Part shown: positions 56,223 to 64,000 of the stretch, piece by piece | How positions within the stretch are numbered: position 1 is the first letter of the stretch | How the letters are laid out: every line of letters starts with the position of its first letter | DNA from: an uncultured Isosphaeraceae bacterium | Lineage (GTDB): Bacteria > Planctomycetota > Planctomycetia > Isosphaerales > Isosphaeraceae | Assembly (NCBI GenBank): GCA_945957605.1 | Contig: CAMFLR010000008.1 | Location: 124,001 to 188,000 of the forward strand | Length of the DNA: 64,000 nt | Direction: 5' to 3' | Position numbers and translations under genes: made by a program | Notes under the pieces: model-generated | The model's input: only the letters and a program-made list of their open reading frames with translations | What the model was told of the DNA's origin: nothing | Database searches by the model: none

Positions 56223-57059
56223 TTGAACGCGGTTGCCCCTGAGTGTGCCACGCAAGTCCTCGCGCGCGTGGTGGAAAACGTGGCCGTCGCCGATCGGACC
56301 TATCGCCTCCGCCTCGAAGCGCCCGGCATCGCTGCAACAATCCAGCCGGGCCAGTTCGTGATGGTGCGCACCACGCGCACCATCGACCCCCTGCTCGGCC
56401 GACCGTTCGCCATTTACGAGGTTCACGGCGACGCCATCGACGTCGTTTACCTCGTGCTTGGTCGCGGAACGGCCGAGCTCGCGACGAGGCGTCCGGGTGA
56501 CGTGGTATCGGTATGGGGACCGCTCGGGCATCCTTTCGGCGCGAGTCCTGGCGGAAATGTCGTGTTCGTCGCTGGTGGTATCGGCCAGACGCCGTTTCTC
56601 GCGCTTGGCCGCTGGTGGATGGGCGCTGCGAGTTATGGTGGCGTGCGACAGACGAATGCTTGTCAGTCGGCTCAGTTGCTCTATGGGGTTCGCACCGCAA
56701 CGCTCGCGGCGGGTCTTGATGATTTCGCTCGCGCGGGGATTGACGTCGAACTTGCGACTGACGACGGCTCGCTCGGACATCATGGATTCGTGACCGATCT
56801 CCTTCGCGCCCGACTCGAACGCGGGGATCGCCCTTCGCAGATCATTGGCTGCGGACCGCCGCCGATGCTTGCGAGCCTGTCGAAGCTCGTCGCCGAGTTT
56901 GGCGTGCCGTGCGACCTTTCGCTCGAAAATCACATGGCGTGCGGCTTCGGCGCGTGCTTTAGCTGCGTCGCCAAGATTCGCCAGCCCGACGGCTCGATCG
57001 ACCTGAAGCGCGTTTGCGTCGAAGGGCCGATTTTTCCCGCCGAAACAGTTGTTTGGTGA
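56223..57059 (+). CDS. pyrK: Dihydroorotate dehydrogenase electron transfer subunit PyrK
   Basis: FAD and 2Fe-2S protein that passes electrons from class 1B dihydroorotate dehydrogenase to NAD+. It has 278 residues. GQFVMVRTT and RPFAIYEV are the flavin-binding stretches, FVAGGIGQTPFLAL the nucleotide-binding Gly motif, and the C-terminal cluster reads MACGFGACFSCVAKI then VCVEGPIF, giving the four expected Cys ligands. The start is TTG at 56223, with AAAGGA upstream and no nearby ATG. No pyrD neighbour is in the window. The gene is 20 bases after the pseudouridine synthase. Confidence 0.93.
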   Translation: MNAVAPECATQVLARVVENVAVADRTYRLRLEAPGIAATIQPGQFVMVRTTRTIDPLLGRPFAIYEVHGDAIDVVYLVLGRGTAELATRRPGDVVSVWGPLGHPFGASPGGNVVFVAGGIGQTPFLALGRWWMGAASYGGVRQTNACQSAQLLYGVRTATLAAGLDDFARAGIDVELATDDGSLGHHGFVTDLLRARLERGDRPSQIIGCGPPPMLASLSKLVAEFGVPCDLSLENHMACGFGACFSCVAKIRQPDGSIDLKRVCVEGPIFPAETVVW

Positions 57060-57091
57060 TCATTTAAATCAGGTTTGACATAAAGCTTAAA

Positions 57092-57127
57092 CGTCCCCGG
57101 TCCGACTCGTCTGTCGGACCGGGGACG
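57092..57127. terminator. Bidirectional terminator between pyrK and the PEP-CTERM gene
   Basis: Perfect 15-bp stem CGTCCCCGGTCCGAC (57092-57106) with GTCGGACCGGGGACG (57113-57127), 6-base loop. The strongest hairpin in the window, between convergent genes. Confidence 0.85.
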
Positions 57128-57156
57128 ATTGCTTTTGGATCAAGGTGTTCCGACGA

Positions 57157-58263
57157 TTAGACGGCGCGGCGCCTGCGGTAGGCGATTACTCCGATCAACA
57201 CGCCCATCACGCCGATACCCAGCGATGCTGGCTCGGGCACGGGAGTCAGCACGCCGAAGAGTCCATGCGACTCACCGTCTGGACCGGCCGTGAAATAAAT
57301 CTTCTGGTTGCTGCCGGCCGATCCGTTGTTGCCGACGGCGAGGCCCCAGAGGCCGTCGATCGCGATCGGATTGCCGTCCTGGCCGTTGAGTTGACCGACG
57401 AACGTGTTGTTGGCGAGGTTGAAGATATTGATATGGCCGTCGCCAAAGTTACCCACCAGGAGGTCGCCTGCGAAGCTGCCGAGTGAGGCAGGGGCAATCG
57501 TCAGGCCCCAGGGGGAGTTCAGCGTACCCTGGGAACCAATCCGGCCCAGGAAATTGCCCTGAGTGTCGAACACGTCGACGAACCCATTCCCCGCACCCGC
57601 GACGTCATCATGCTTCGCGCCGTCCTGAAGCGCGTAGGTGACATAAATCCGGCCGCCAAGATTCTGAATGTTGAATGGAGCAAAGCCGGCGGGAAGGTTG
57701 GGATCGGTGAAGTTGCCGGTCAAGCTTGGAGCCCCGGCATCACCTTTGATGACGTCGACGGTGCCAGCGCGGAAGTTCGCGGCATACATGTAGCTATGAC
57801 CACCAACGCTTGCTTCGGTCACGCCTTTGTACACATTGCTCGCCGAACCCGTTTGCAAGACTTCGGCTTGCGTTCCCAGTGCCCCGCGCCAGCCTGAAAT
57901 CGTGCCGTCTTCACTCACGAACAGGAAGCGGTCGTTGTTGAACGCGGTCGTGTCGGGATTGAAGAATTGACCAGTGACCGAGCCGTCGCCTGGAATGCTG
58001 ACCTCCAACCCTTGCTTGACCGGGATGTTCGTCAGCGGATTGACGGCGTAAAGCGTGGAAAGGCCGGTGCCATTGTCCGAGACCCAGAATGGGCTCGTGC
58101 CAGAGAACGACATGCCCCACGCGTTCACAAGGTTGGGGTCGGTGGTCAACGCGGGATTGGCGCCTTGGTTGTCGGTGATCAGGTCGGTCCTGCCTACCGT
58201 AACACCTGCTTGCGCATCGGCTGCAAAGCCGAGCAACAACACGGCCAGCAATGCACGCTTCAT
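57157..58263 (-). CDS. TIGR03118 family protein with PEP-CTERM sorting signal
   Basis: Secreted protein of about 368 residues. A signal peptide (MKRALLAVLLLGFAADAQA) precedes a beta-propeller-like body whose repeats (NLVNAWGMSFSGTSPFWVSD, LVGNFGDGHINIF) match the TIGR03118 family, of unknown function. The C-terminus is a textbook PEP-CTERM signal: VPEPASLG, a hydrophobic helix, then the basic cluster YRRRR, which an exosortase would process for surface delivery. Start at ATG 58263, which places GAGG at the better spacing; ATG 58275 would add four residues. Confidence 0.88.
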   Translation of the reverse strand: MKRALLAVLLLGFAADAQAGVTVGRTDLITDNQGANPALTTDPNLVNAWGMSFSGTSPFWVSDNGTGLSTLYAVNPLTNIPVKQGLEVSIPGDGSVTGQFFNPDTTAFNNDRFLFVSEDGTISGWRGALGTQAEVLQTGSASNVYKGVTEASVGGHSYMYAANFRAGTVDVIKGDAGAPSLTGNFTDPNLPAGFAPFNIQNLGGRIYVTYALQDGAKHDDVAGAGNGFVDVFDTQGNFLGRIGSQGTLNSPWGLTIAPASLGSFAGDLLVGNFGDGHINIFNLANNTFVGQLNGQDGNPIAIDGLWGLAVGNNGSAGSNQKIYFTAGPDGESHGLFGVLTPVPEPASLGIGVMGVLIGVIAYRRRRAV

Positions 58264-58632
58264 GATGTGTTCCATCCTCTAGAGATCGCGTTGAAGAGAG
58301 TTGAGAGGACCCCTCGGCACACGTCCTGTTTGGCTTCGGTCATCACCGTGCGCGTCGTTGATGAGTGAGTGACGACCGGAACGGCCGCACACGGCGAGAC
58401 CGAAACACGCAGCCACAAAAAGTGCAAGCGCGTGACGAACCTGACTGCGCTCATGGTCACGCATGCGCGCAGTCAGATCCGCGTCGCCAAACGGTGGCCT
58501 CGCACAAGTCAACGTGCAGGCAGACAAAGTTGGGATGGCGGAAACTACAAAAATCTCGAGAAATCACGGCTGACCGCAAACCGCTTTCGCGACTGGCCGC
58601 AGTTCACGCAGTTTGGGCAAATTGCGGTAATA
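58264..58632. other. Intergenic region
   Basis: About 369 bases upstream of the PEP-CTERM gene and after the UVR-motif gene. No gene, terminator or strong promoter match seen. Confidence 0.5.
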
Positions 58633-59406
58633 TCAGCGGTTTGCGCCGCCCCGAAGCCGGATAAGATCCCGAATGCGTGCCGCGCGTTCGTAATCTTCGA
58701 TCGCCACGGCTTCGTCGAGTTGCTCTTTGAGCGTCTTCGACACCGCGAAGTTTTTGCGGATCTCGGTTTCGAGAACTTTGAGCTGCTCGATGAGCGACTC
58801 GTTCACCAGTTCTTCACCTTCGTGATCGACTGACCAGGTCTCCCCGTGCGCAGAGAGCTTGGCAATGCCGTCGTGCACCGAGTCGATCGATTCCTCGGGC
58901 TTACGTCGTTCGAGTCCGAGCGCGGCCAGTGCCTGAGTGCGATGAAACAAGACGAGGCCGCGGAACCGCTCGTGGCTGGCGATGTACTCGGGCGTCGGCG
59001 CGTGTCGAGCGACGAAATCCATCAGCGCAAGCGTGTGATCGGCGTCGCGCAGTGCCTTGTCGTAGCGTTGCAATGCGAGCCAGGCGACGCGGCGATGATA
59101 GAACTGCACAAACTCGCGGTCGGCTTCCATGCAGTGGACCTGTTCCATCGTCCAGCTTGGAGCTTTGCCGCCGGGGGCGAGTCCCCGAGCCGCTGCGCGG
59201 TGACGGAGGTAGTCGAGATAGGTCGCAAAGTTGTGCGGGCGAACACCATCGGGCCGGCCGTCGACCTCGAGCTGCATGATTCCCAGCTCGATGCGGATTT
59301 GCAGCACCATGCGGCCGTCTCGTGCGCGGACCTCGCGTGCAACCACCTCACGTGGTTCGGGCTCATAGGGCCAGCCTTGCAGTGCTTCGTCGATGTCCCG
59401 CCGCAT
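58633..59406 (-). CDS. UVR-motif (UvrB/UvrC motif) protein
   Basis: 257 residues. The last 40 residues contain a UVR motif, LKEQLDEAVAIEDYERAARI, the element used by UvrB, UvrC, ClpC and McsA for protein contacts. The rest is helical with a repeated aromatic pattern (QRYDKALRDADHTLALMDF) reminiscent of a TPR-like fold. The N-terminal segment starts PYEPEPREVVAREVRARDGR. No nuclease or helicase motif, so this is probably an adaptor. GGTGAGG lies before the ATG; divergent from larA. Confidence 0.75.
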   Translation of the reverse strand: MRRDIDEALQGWPYEPEPREVVAREVRARDGRMVLQIRIELGIMQLEVDGRPDGVRPHNFATYLDYLRHRAAARGLAPGGKAPSWTMEQVHCMEADREFVQFYHRRVAWLALQRYDKALRDADHTLALMDFVARHAPTPEYIASHERFRGLVLFHRTQALAALGLERRKPEESIDSVHDGIAKLSAHGETWSVDHEGEELVNESLIEQLKVLETEIRKNFAVSKTLKEQLDEAVAIEDYERAARIRDLIRLRGGANR

Positions 59407-59573
59407 ACGCCGTCCTCACCAATTGAGCTTCCTTAACCGAATCATTATAGCGCCGTTCTCTGCGATTTGGCCACTTCGATGTCGCAAGCGAAGCTGCCGA
59501 ATTCTCGACGACCACCGACGACTATGTTAAACTTTGGTTTCCCCTGCCCTTACACCTGAATGGTTACGCACCC

Positions 59574-60878
59574 ATGAATGCGTCAAATTCCCATAAGACC
59601 GCGCGCTTCACTCTCGATTATGGCCGAGGCGGCCTGGACGTTGAGATTCCGGCCGACCGCGTAGTGGGACCTCTCGAAATCAAGGCCGTCCCTCCCGTTG
59701 CCGATCCCGAAGCGGCCGTTGCCGCCAAACTGCTCGCTCCCAACGGGACTGCGCCACTCGCCGAACTCGCCAAGGGACGTCGCGACGCGTGCATCCTGGT
59801 TTGCGATATTACACGTCCCGTGCCGAATCCGGTGATTCTGCGGCCGGTGCTGAAAACTCTGCTCGAAGCCGGCATTCCGCAGGACAAAATCCTGATCCTC
59901 GTGGCGACCGGTCTGCACCGCCCGAGCACCGAGGCTGAGCGGATCGAGATGCTAGGCACCGAAATCGCCGGTGGCTTCCGCGTCGAGGATCACCACGGAA
60001 CGATCCTTGAAGAACATACATATCTCGGAACGACGCCCAACGGCGTGCCTGCCTGGATCGACTCCCGGTACGTCCAGGCCGACCTCAAGATCACAACCGG
60101 CCTGATCGAGCCGCACCTGATGGCCGGCTACTCGGGTGGCCGTAAGCTGATTTGCCCGGGCATCGCCTCGTTCGAGACGGTCAAACTCTGGCACGGCCCG
60201 AAGTTTCTCGAGCACCCCAAGGCCGATTGCGGCTTCCTCGAAGGCAACCCCGTTCACGAAGAGAACACGCGGATCGCCAAGATGGCGGGCTGCGACTTCA
60301 TCGTGAATGTTACGCTCGACGCCAAACGCCAGGTGACGTCGGTTGTTGCCGGCGATATGGAAAAGGCGTTCCTCGAAGGCGTCGCGTTCGTCGAGAACAT
60401 CGTCAAGGCGCCCGTGCCGCGTGAGGTGGATATCGTCGTCACCAGCTCGGCCGGATACCCGCTCGACACGACGTTTTACCAGGCCGTGAAGGGGATGACT
60501 GGCTGCCTGCCGATCGTCAAACAGGGCGGCACGATCATCCTCGCCGCCAGCCTGACCGAGGGTGTCGGCAGCCCTGAATTCACAGGCCTGTTCAAGGAGC
60601 ACGAAAGCCTTGAAGGCTTCATGCAGTGCATCCTCGGCAAGGACTACTTCGTGCTCGACCAGTGGCAAGTGGAAGAGCTTGCCAAGGTGCGGCGGAAGGT
60701 GAAGGTCAAGGTGGTGACCGACGGCCTGCCCGCTTCGGTGTTGGAAGGCTGCTTCGTAGAAGCGGCGCCGACGGTTGAAGCGGCATTGGCTGCCTCGCTC
60801 GAGGAATACGGCCCTGATGCACAGGTGGCTGTGATTCCCAAGGGCCCTTACGTTTTGCCGCTGGTCGCTTCGGCTTGA
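59574..60878 (+). CDS. larA: Nickel-dependent lactate racemase family protein (LarA)
   Basis: 434 residues of the LarA family, which racemises lactate or related 2-hydroxy acids with a nickel-pincer cofactor. Active-site residues are in place: the His of ATGLHRPS, the His and cofactor-binding Lys of [20 protein letters not shown], and the nickel-ligand His of LWHGPKF. Family members act on diverse 2-hydroxy acids, so the substrate is open. The cofactor genes larB, larC and larE are not nearby. The next gene starts 52 bases downstream and may be cotranscribed. Confidence 0.9.
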   Translation: MNASNSHKTARFTLDYGRGGLDVEIPADRVVGPLEIKAVPPVADPEAAVAAKLLAPNGTAPLAELAKGRRDACILVCDITRPVPNPVILRPVLKTLLEAGIPQDKILILVATGLHRPSTEAERIEMLGTEIAGGFRVEDHHGTILEEHTYLGTTPNGVPAWIDSRYVQADLKITTGLIEPHLMAGYSGGRKLICPGIASFETVKLWHGPKFLEHPKADCGFLEGNPVHEENTRIAKMAGCDFIVNVTLDAKRQVTSVVAGDMEKAFLEGVAFVENIVKAPVPREVDIVVTSSAGYPLDTTFYQAVKGMTGCLPIVKQGGTIILAASLTEGVGSPEFTGLFKEHESLEGFMQCILGKDYFVLDQWQVEELAKVRRKVKVKVVTDGLPASVLEGCFVEAAPTVEAALAASLEEYGPDAQVAVIPKGPYVLPLVASA

Positions 60879-60930
60879 TTGATCGAGTCGCGGTTCGGAT
60901 GTCGGATTCGTCGCAACGGGAGCTTGGCTG

Positions 60931-63900
60931 ATGAGAATGGTCGTTCGTGCCGCGAGTTTGGCCCTGGTCGGGGTCGCGCTTCTGGGTTCGCAAAGTTTCG
61001 CACAAGCGCCGCCCGAGTTGGTCGCTACCACCGAGGCACAAACGCCCGAGAAGGAAAAAGCGGCCTTCCACTTGCCGCCCGGGTTCGAAGCCCAGCTCGT
61101 CGCCAGCGAGCCGACGATCAACAAGCCGATGAATCTGTCGTTCGACGATCGCGGCCGCCTCTGGGTGACGACGACCGTCGAGTACCCCTACCCCGCCAAG
61201 CCCGGCACCAAGGCGCGCGATCGCGTCGTAGTGCTCGAAGACTTCGGTCCCGACGGTAAAGCTCGCAAGGCGACCAATTTTGCCGAAGGTCTCAACATTC
61301 CCATCGGCGTGCAGCCGATTGCTAATGGCGACTCCGCACTCGTCCACTCGATTCCGCATATCGTTCGCCTGACCGACACAGACGGCGACGGCAAAGCGGA
61401 TAAGTCGGAAGAGATGTATAGCGCCTACGGCTTCCGCGACACGCACGGCATGACCAACGCCTTCACCTGGGGCAACGACGGCTGGATTTACGCCTGCCAC
61501 GGCTTCAATAACGAATCGACCGTGAAGGGAGCCGACGGCAAGGCGATCACAATGCAGTCGGGCAATGTGTATCGCCTCAAGCCCGACGGCACTCACCTTG
61601 AATACGTCACGCACGGCCAGGTGAACCCGTTCGGCCTCGCGTTCGACTCGCAGGGCAATCTCTACTCCACCGATTGCCATACCCGCCCGATTTACCTGCT
61701 TTTACCCGGCGCATTTTATCCCAGCTTCGGCAAGCCGCACGACGGCCTCGGCTTTGGCCCTGAAATGATGCAGCACGACCACGGCTCGACTGGTATCGCC
61801 GGCATCGTCTCCTACACTGACGACCATTTCCCGAAGGAATACCGCGATACGATTTTCGTGGGTAACGTCGTCACGAGCCGCATCAATCGCGACGTCCTCA
61901 AGTGGACCGGCTCAAGCCCGCAGGCGATCGCTCAGCCCGACTTCCTGGCGAGCGACGACCCCTGGTTCCGCCCGGTCGACATCGAACTTGGCCCCGACGG
62001 TGCCCTCTACGTCGCCGACTTCTACAACCGGATCATCGGCCACTACGAAGTCCCGCTGACGCACCCCGGCCGCGACCGCGAACGTGGCCGCATCTGGCGG
62101 ATCGTCTACAAAGGCGACGCCGGAAAGCCACTCCGCTCAGGCTACGACGGCAGCAAGCTGAGCGTCGCCGAACTGGTCAACGATCTTGGCGACGCCAATC
62201 TTGCCCGCCGCGTGAAGGCAGCGAACATTCTCGCCACCAAGGGCAAGGCCGAAGCTGGGGATGCAGTGAAAGCCGCCACGACCGACGCGAGCCCAATTCG
62301 TCGCATCCACGCGCTGTGGGTCGCGCAGCGGTTGGGAACGCTCGATACCGATGCGATCACCAAGGCGTTCAAAGACGCCGAACCGATCGTCCGGATTCAT
62401 GTTCAAAAGATTCTCGCCGATCGCGCTGGCAAGTTTCCGGCGGAAGTTGAGCTTTCGCGAGAAGCTCTCAGCGACGCAGATCCTTTCGTTCGCCGCGCAG
62501 CGGCCGATGCGCTCGCCAAGAGCCACGATTCGCGTAATGTCGATGATCTCGTGACTGCGCTCCATGCAACGCCTGCTGGCGATAGCCACTTGCGGCATGC
62601 GATCCGCATTGCCTTGCGAGACGAACTCGATTCCGAGAACGAGTGGGCCCCGACGGCGCAAAGCGAGGCCGACATGGCCGACGTTTCGCCCGGCGTGCAC
62701 AAGGCCGTCGCTGCGAAGTTCCTCACGCACTATCTCGGCAAGTATGGCGAAAATGTGCCGGTTAGCGATCGCGCCAGGTTCATCAAGCACATTGCCCGCT
62801 TCGGCGATTCCGAGGCGCAGGGCAAGATCGGCACGCTCGTCCAGATCTCGAAGGATCACGGTGCGCGAGTCGGGATGCTCAAGGCCGTCAACGAAGGCGA
62901 GCAGGAACGCGGCGCCCCGTTGCCCGACGACGTTCGCAAACTCGCCGAAGAACTCGGCAAGTCGTTGCTCGCATCGAAGAATGACGGCGAGTTCAACCTT
63001 GGAATTGAGCTCGGCGGTGCGCTTCGGATGGCAGAGTCACGCAAGCCGCTGCTTGAACTTCTCGCCGATAGCTCGAAGCCTGTGGGCCGCCGTGGCCGGG
63101 CGATGGAGTCGCTGGTCGCGATCAACGCCCTCGACGCCGTTCCCGAACTGAGCACAATCGTGACGTCCGCGAAGGAGCCGGCGCAGTTGCGCGAACGTGC
63201 TGCTGTCGTGCTTGCCGGCACAAATCAACAGCCGGCACGTGACGCCTTGATCAACGCCATGCCGACCGCTCCTGGTCGCCTGCAAACCGTCATCGCGACG
63301 TCACTGGCGCAAACTGGTCCTGGCGCAGTTCGCCTGCTCGAAGCAATCACAGCTGGTAAGGCGTCGGCCCGATTGCTGCAGGAACGCGGCGTGGAAACGC
63401 GGATCGCGGCCTTGAATCAACCCGGTCTGCGCGAACGAGTGGCCGAGCTTCTCAAGGGACTGCCACCCGCTGAAGCACGAATCCAGACCCTGATGCGTCA
63501 GCGTCGCGATGGTTTCGTGAAAGCGGCGGGTGACGCCAGTCGCGGTGTCACCGTCTTCGAGAAGAACTGTGCGGCCTGCCACCAACTCGGCGGCAAAGGC
63601 GCACGGATTGGTCCTCAGCTCGACGGTGTGGGCGTCCGCGGTATCGACCGTCTCCTTGAAGACACGCTCGACCCCAATCGTAACGTCGACCAGGCATTCC
63701 GATTGACGAATCTCAGCTTGAAGGATGGTCGCGTCGTCTCGGGGCTGCTGCTTCGCGAGGAGGGCCAGGTGCTCGTCCTCGCCGATGCGCAGGGTAAGGA
63801 TGTCCGCGTGCCGAAAACAGACGTCGAAGAGCGAACGGTTTCGCAAATCTCGCCGATGCCGGCGAACTGGGCCGATCAGATCACAGAGCCGGACTTCAAG

Positions 63901-63954
63901 GATCTGCTCGCGTACCTGCTTTCGCAGACTCCCAAGGACGAGCCCAAGAAGTAA
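60931..63954 (+). CDS. Planctomycete membrane-bound dehydrogenase-type protein with HEAT repeats and c-type haem domain
   Basis: Exported 1007-residue protein. A signal peptide (to about SQSFAQA) precedes a glucose-dehydrogenase-like propeller of the Piru_Ver_Nterm (TIGR02604) type, from LPPGFEAQLVASEP to RGRIWRIVY (about residues 48-395). HEAT-like repeats fill about 410-840. The C-terminus is the TIGR02603 haem-binding domain: CAACHQLGGKGARIGPQLDGVG carries one CxxCH site. DTDGDGKADKSEE near residue 150 is a calcium-type loop. Its electron donor and acceptor are unknown. GGGAGC precedes the ATG. A perfect hairpin follows. Confidence 0.9.
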   Translation: MRMVVRAASLALVGVALLGSQSFAQAPPELVATTEAQTPEKEKAAFHLPPGFEAQLVASEPTINKPMNLSFDDRGRLWVTTTVEYPYPAKPGTKARDRVVVLEDFGPDGKARKATNFAEGLNIPIGVQPIANGDSALVHSIPHIVRLTDTDGDGKADKSEEMYSAYGFRDTHGMTNAFTWGNDGWIYACHGFNNESTVKGADGKAITMQSGNVYRLKPDGTHLEYVTHGQVNPFGLAFDSQGNLYSTDCHTRPIYLLLPGAFYPSFGKPHDGLGFGPEMMQHDHGSTGIAGIVSYTDDHFPKEYRDTIFVGNVVTSRINRDVLKWTGSSPQAIAQPDFLASDDPWFRPVDIELGPDGALYVADFYNRIIGHYEVPLTHPGRDRERGRIWRIVYKGDAGKPLRSGYDGSKLSVAELVNDLGDANLARRVKAANILATKGKAEAGDAVKAATTDASPIRRIHALWVAQRLGTLDTDAITKAFKDAEPIVRIHVQKILADRAGKFPAEVELSREALSDADPFVRRAAADALAKSHDSRNVDDLVTALHATPAGDSHLRHAIRIALRDELDSENEWAPTAQSEADMADVSPGVHKAVAAKFLTHYLGKYGENVPVSDRARFIKHIARFGDSEAQGKIGTLVQISKDHGARVGMLKAVNEGEQERGAPLPDDVRKLAEELGKSLLASKNDGEFNLGIELGGALRMAESRKPLLELLADSSKPVGRRGRAMESLVAINALDAVPELSTIVTSAKEPAQLRERAAVVLAGTNQQPARDALINAMPTAPGRLQTVIATSLAQTGPGAVRLLEAITAGKASARLLQERGVETRIAALNQPGLRERVAELLKGLPPAEARIQTLMRQRRDGFVKAAGDASRGVTVFEKNCAACHQLGGKGARIGPQLDGVGVRGIDRLLEDTLDPNRNVDQAFRLTNLSLKDGRVVSGLLLREEGQVLVLADAQGKDVRVPKTDVEERTVSQISPMPANWADQITEPDFKDLLAYLLSQTPKDEPKK

Positions 63955-63964
63955 CCCGATTCAA

Positions 63965-63995
63965 GCAACCGGCTGGACAAACTCCAGCCGGTTGC
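63965..63995 (+). terminator. Terminator after the haem-domain gene
   Basis: Perfect 12-bp stem GCAACCGGCTGG (63965-63976) with CCAGCCGGTTGC (63984-63995), 7-base loop. The window ends before any T run could be seen. Confidence 0.7.
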
Positions 63996-64000
63996 CCCAG

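Overview
The window looks like a chromosomal segment of a planctomycete (phylum Planctomycetota). The evidence is the combination of a DUF1559 prepilin-like protein with its H-X9-DG motif, a secreted protein with an N-terminal LEPRxLL-like motif, a CxxCH protein of the planctomycete membrane-bound dehydrogenase/haem-binding type, an EF-G of the mitochondrial-like spdEFG1 class, a BamA with a long Pro/Gly-rich insertion, and a PEP-CTERM protein. G+C is fairly high, genes lie on both strands, and I see no phage, transposase, integrase or CRISPR array. I find 42 protein genes and one tRNA.

Layout: 0-2.6 kb holds three minus-strand genes: a membrane PIN/TRAM protein, a HIT hydrolase and a catalytically degenerate signal-peptidase-like protein. 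3.1-10.3 kb holds fusA and ppdK, each behind a structured leader, with two orphan membrane-anchored genes between them. 10.7-34.2 kb is a pilus/type II secretion block: pilB-like ATPase, pilT, then gspE, gspF, two gspG-like genes and gspH-, I-, J- and K-like genes in canonical gsp order, followed by a DUF1559 gene. The minor pseudopilin equivalents are greatly enlarged (465, 457, about 793 and 2266 residues) and several carry EF-hand-like acidic loops. 34.6-38 kb holds bamA and apt, which converge.

38.4-43.8 kb is a two-armed phosphonate catabolism locus: a dehydrogenase and a DUF5690 membrane protein on the minus strand face an HD-domain oxygenase (PhnZ type), a FAD oxidoreductase, phosphonoacetaldehyde hydrolase (PhnX) and a VOC protein on the plus strand. 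No PhnW transaminase or PhnY hydroxylase is present, so the FAD enzyme probably supplies phosphonoacetaldehyde oxidatively.

44-64 kb is mixed: a kelch-like secreted protein, tRNA-Ala(GGC), surE, an FKBP lipoprotein, a TolC-family protein, a methyltransferase, a DUF1080 protein, the aguB-aguA pair making putrescine from agmatine, a pseudouridine synthase with disordered tails, pyrK, a TIGR03118 PEP-CTERM protein, a UVR-motif protein, larA and a haem-binding HEAT-repeat protein. Many genes end in clear GC-rich hairpins.

The strongest candidate for something new is the giant pseudopilus cluster (14.3-32.5 kb). The PhnW-less phosphonate locus is second.
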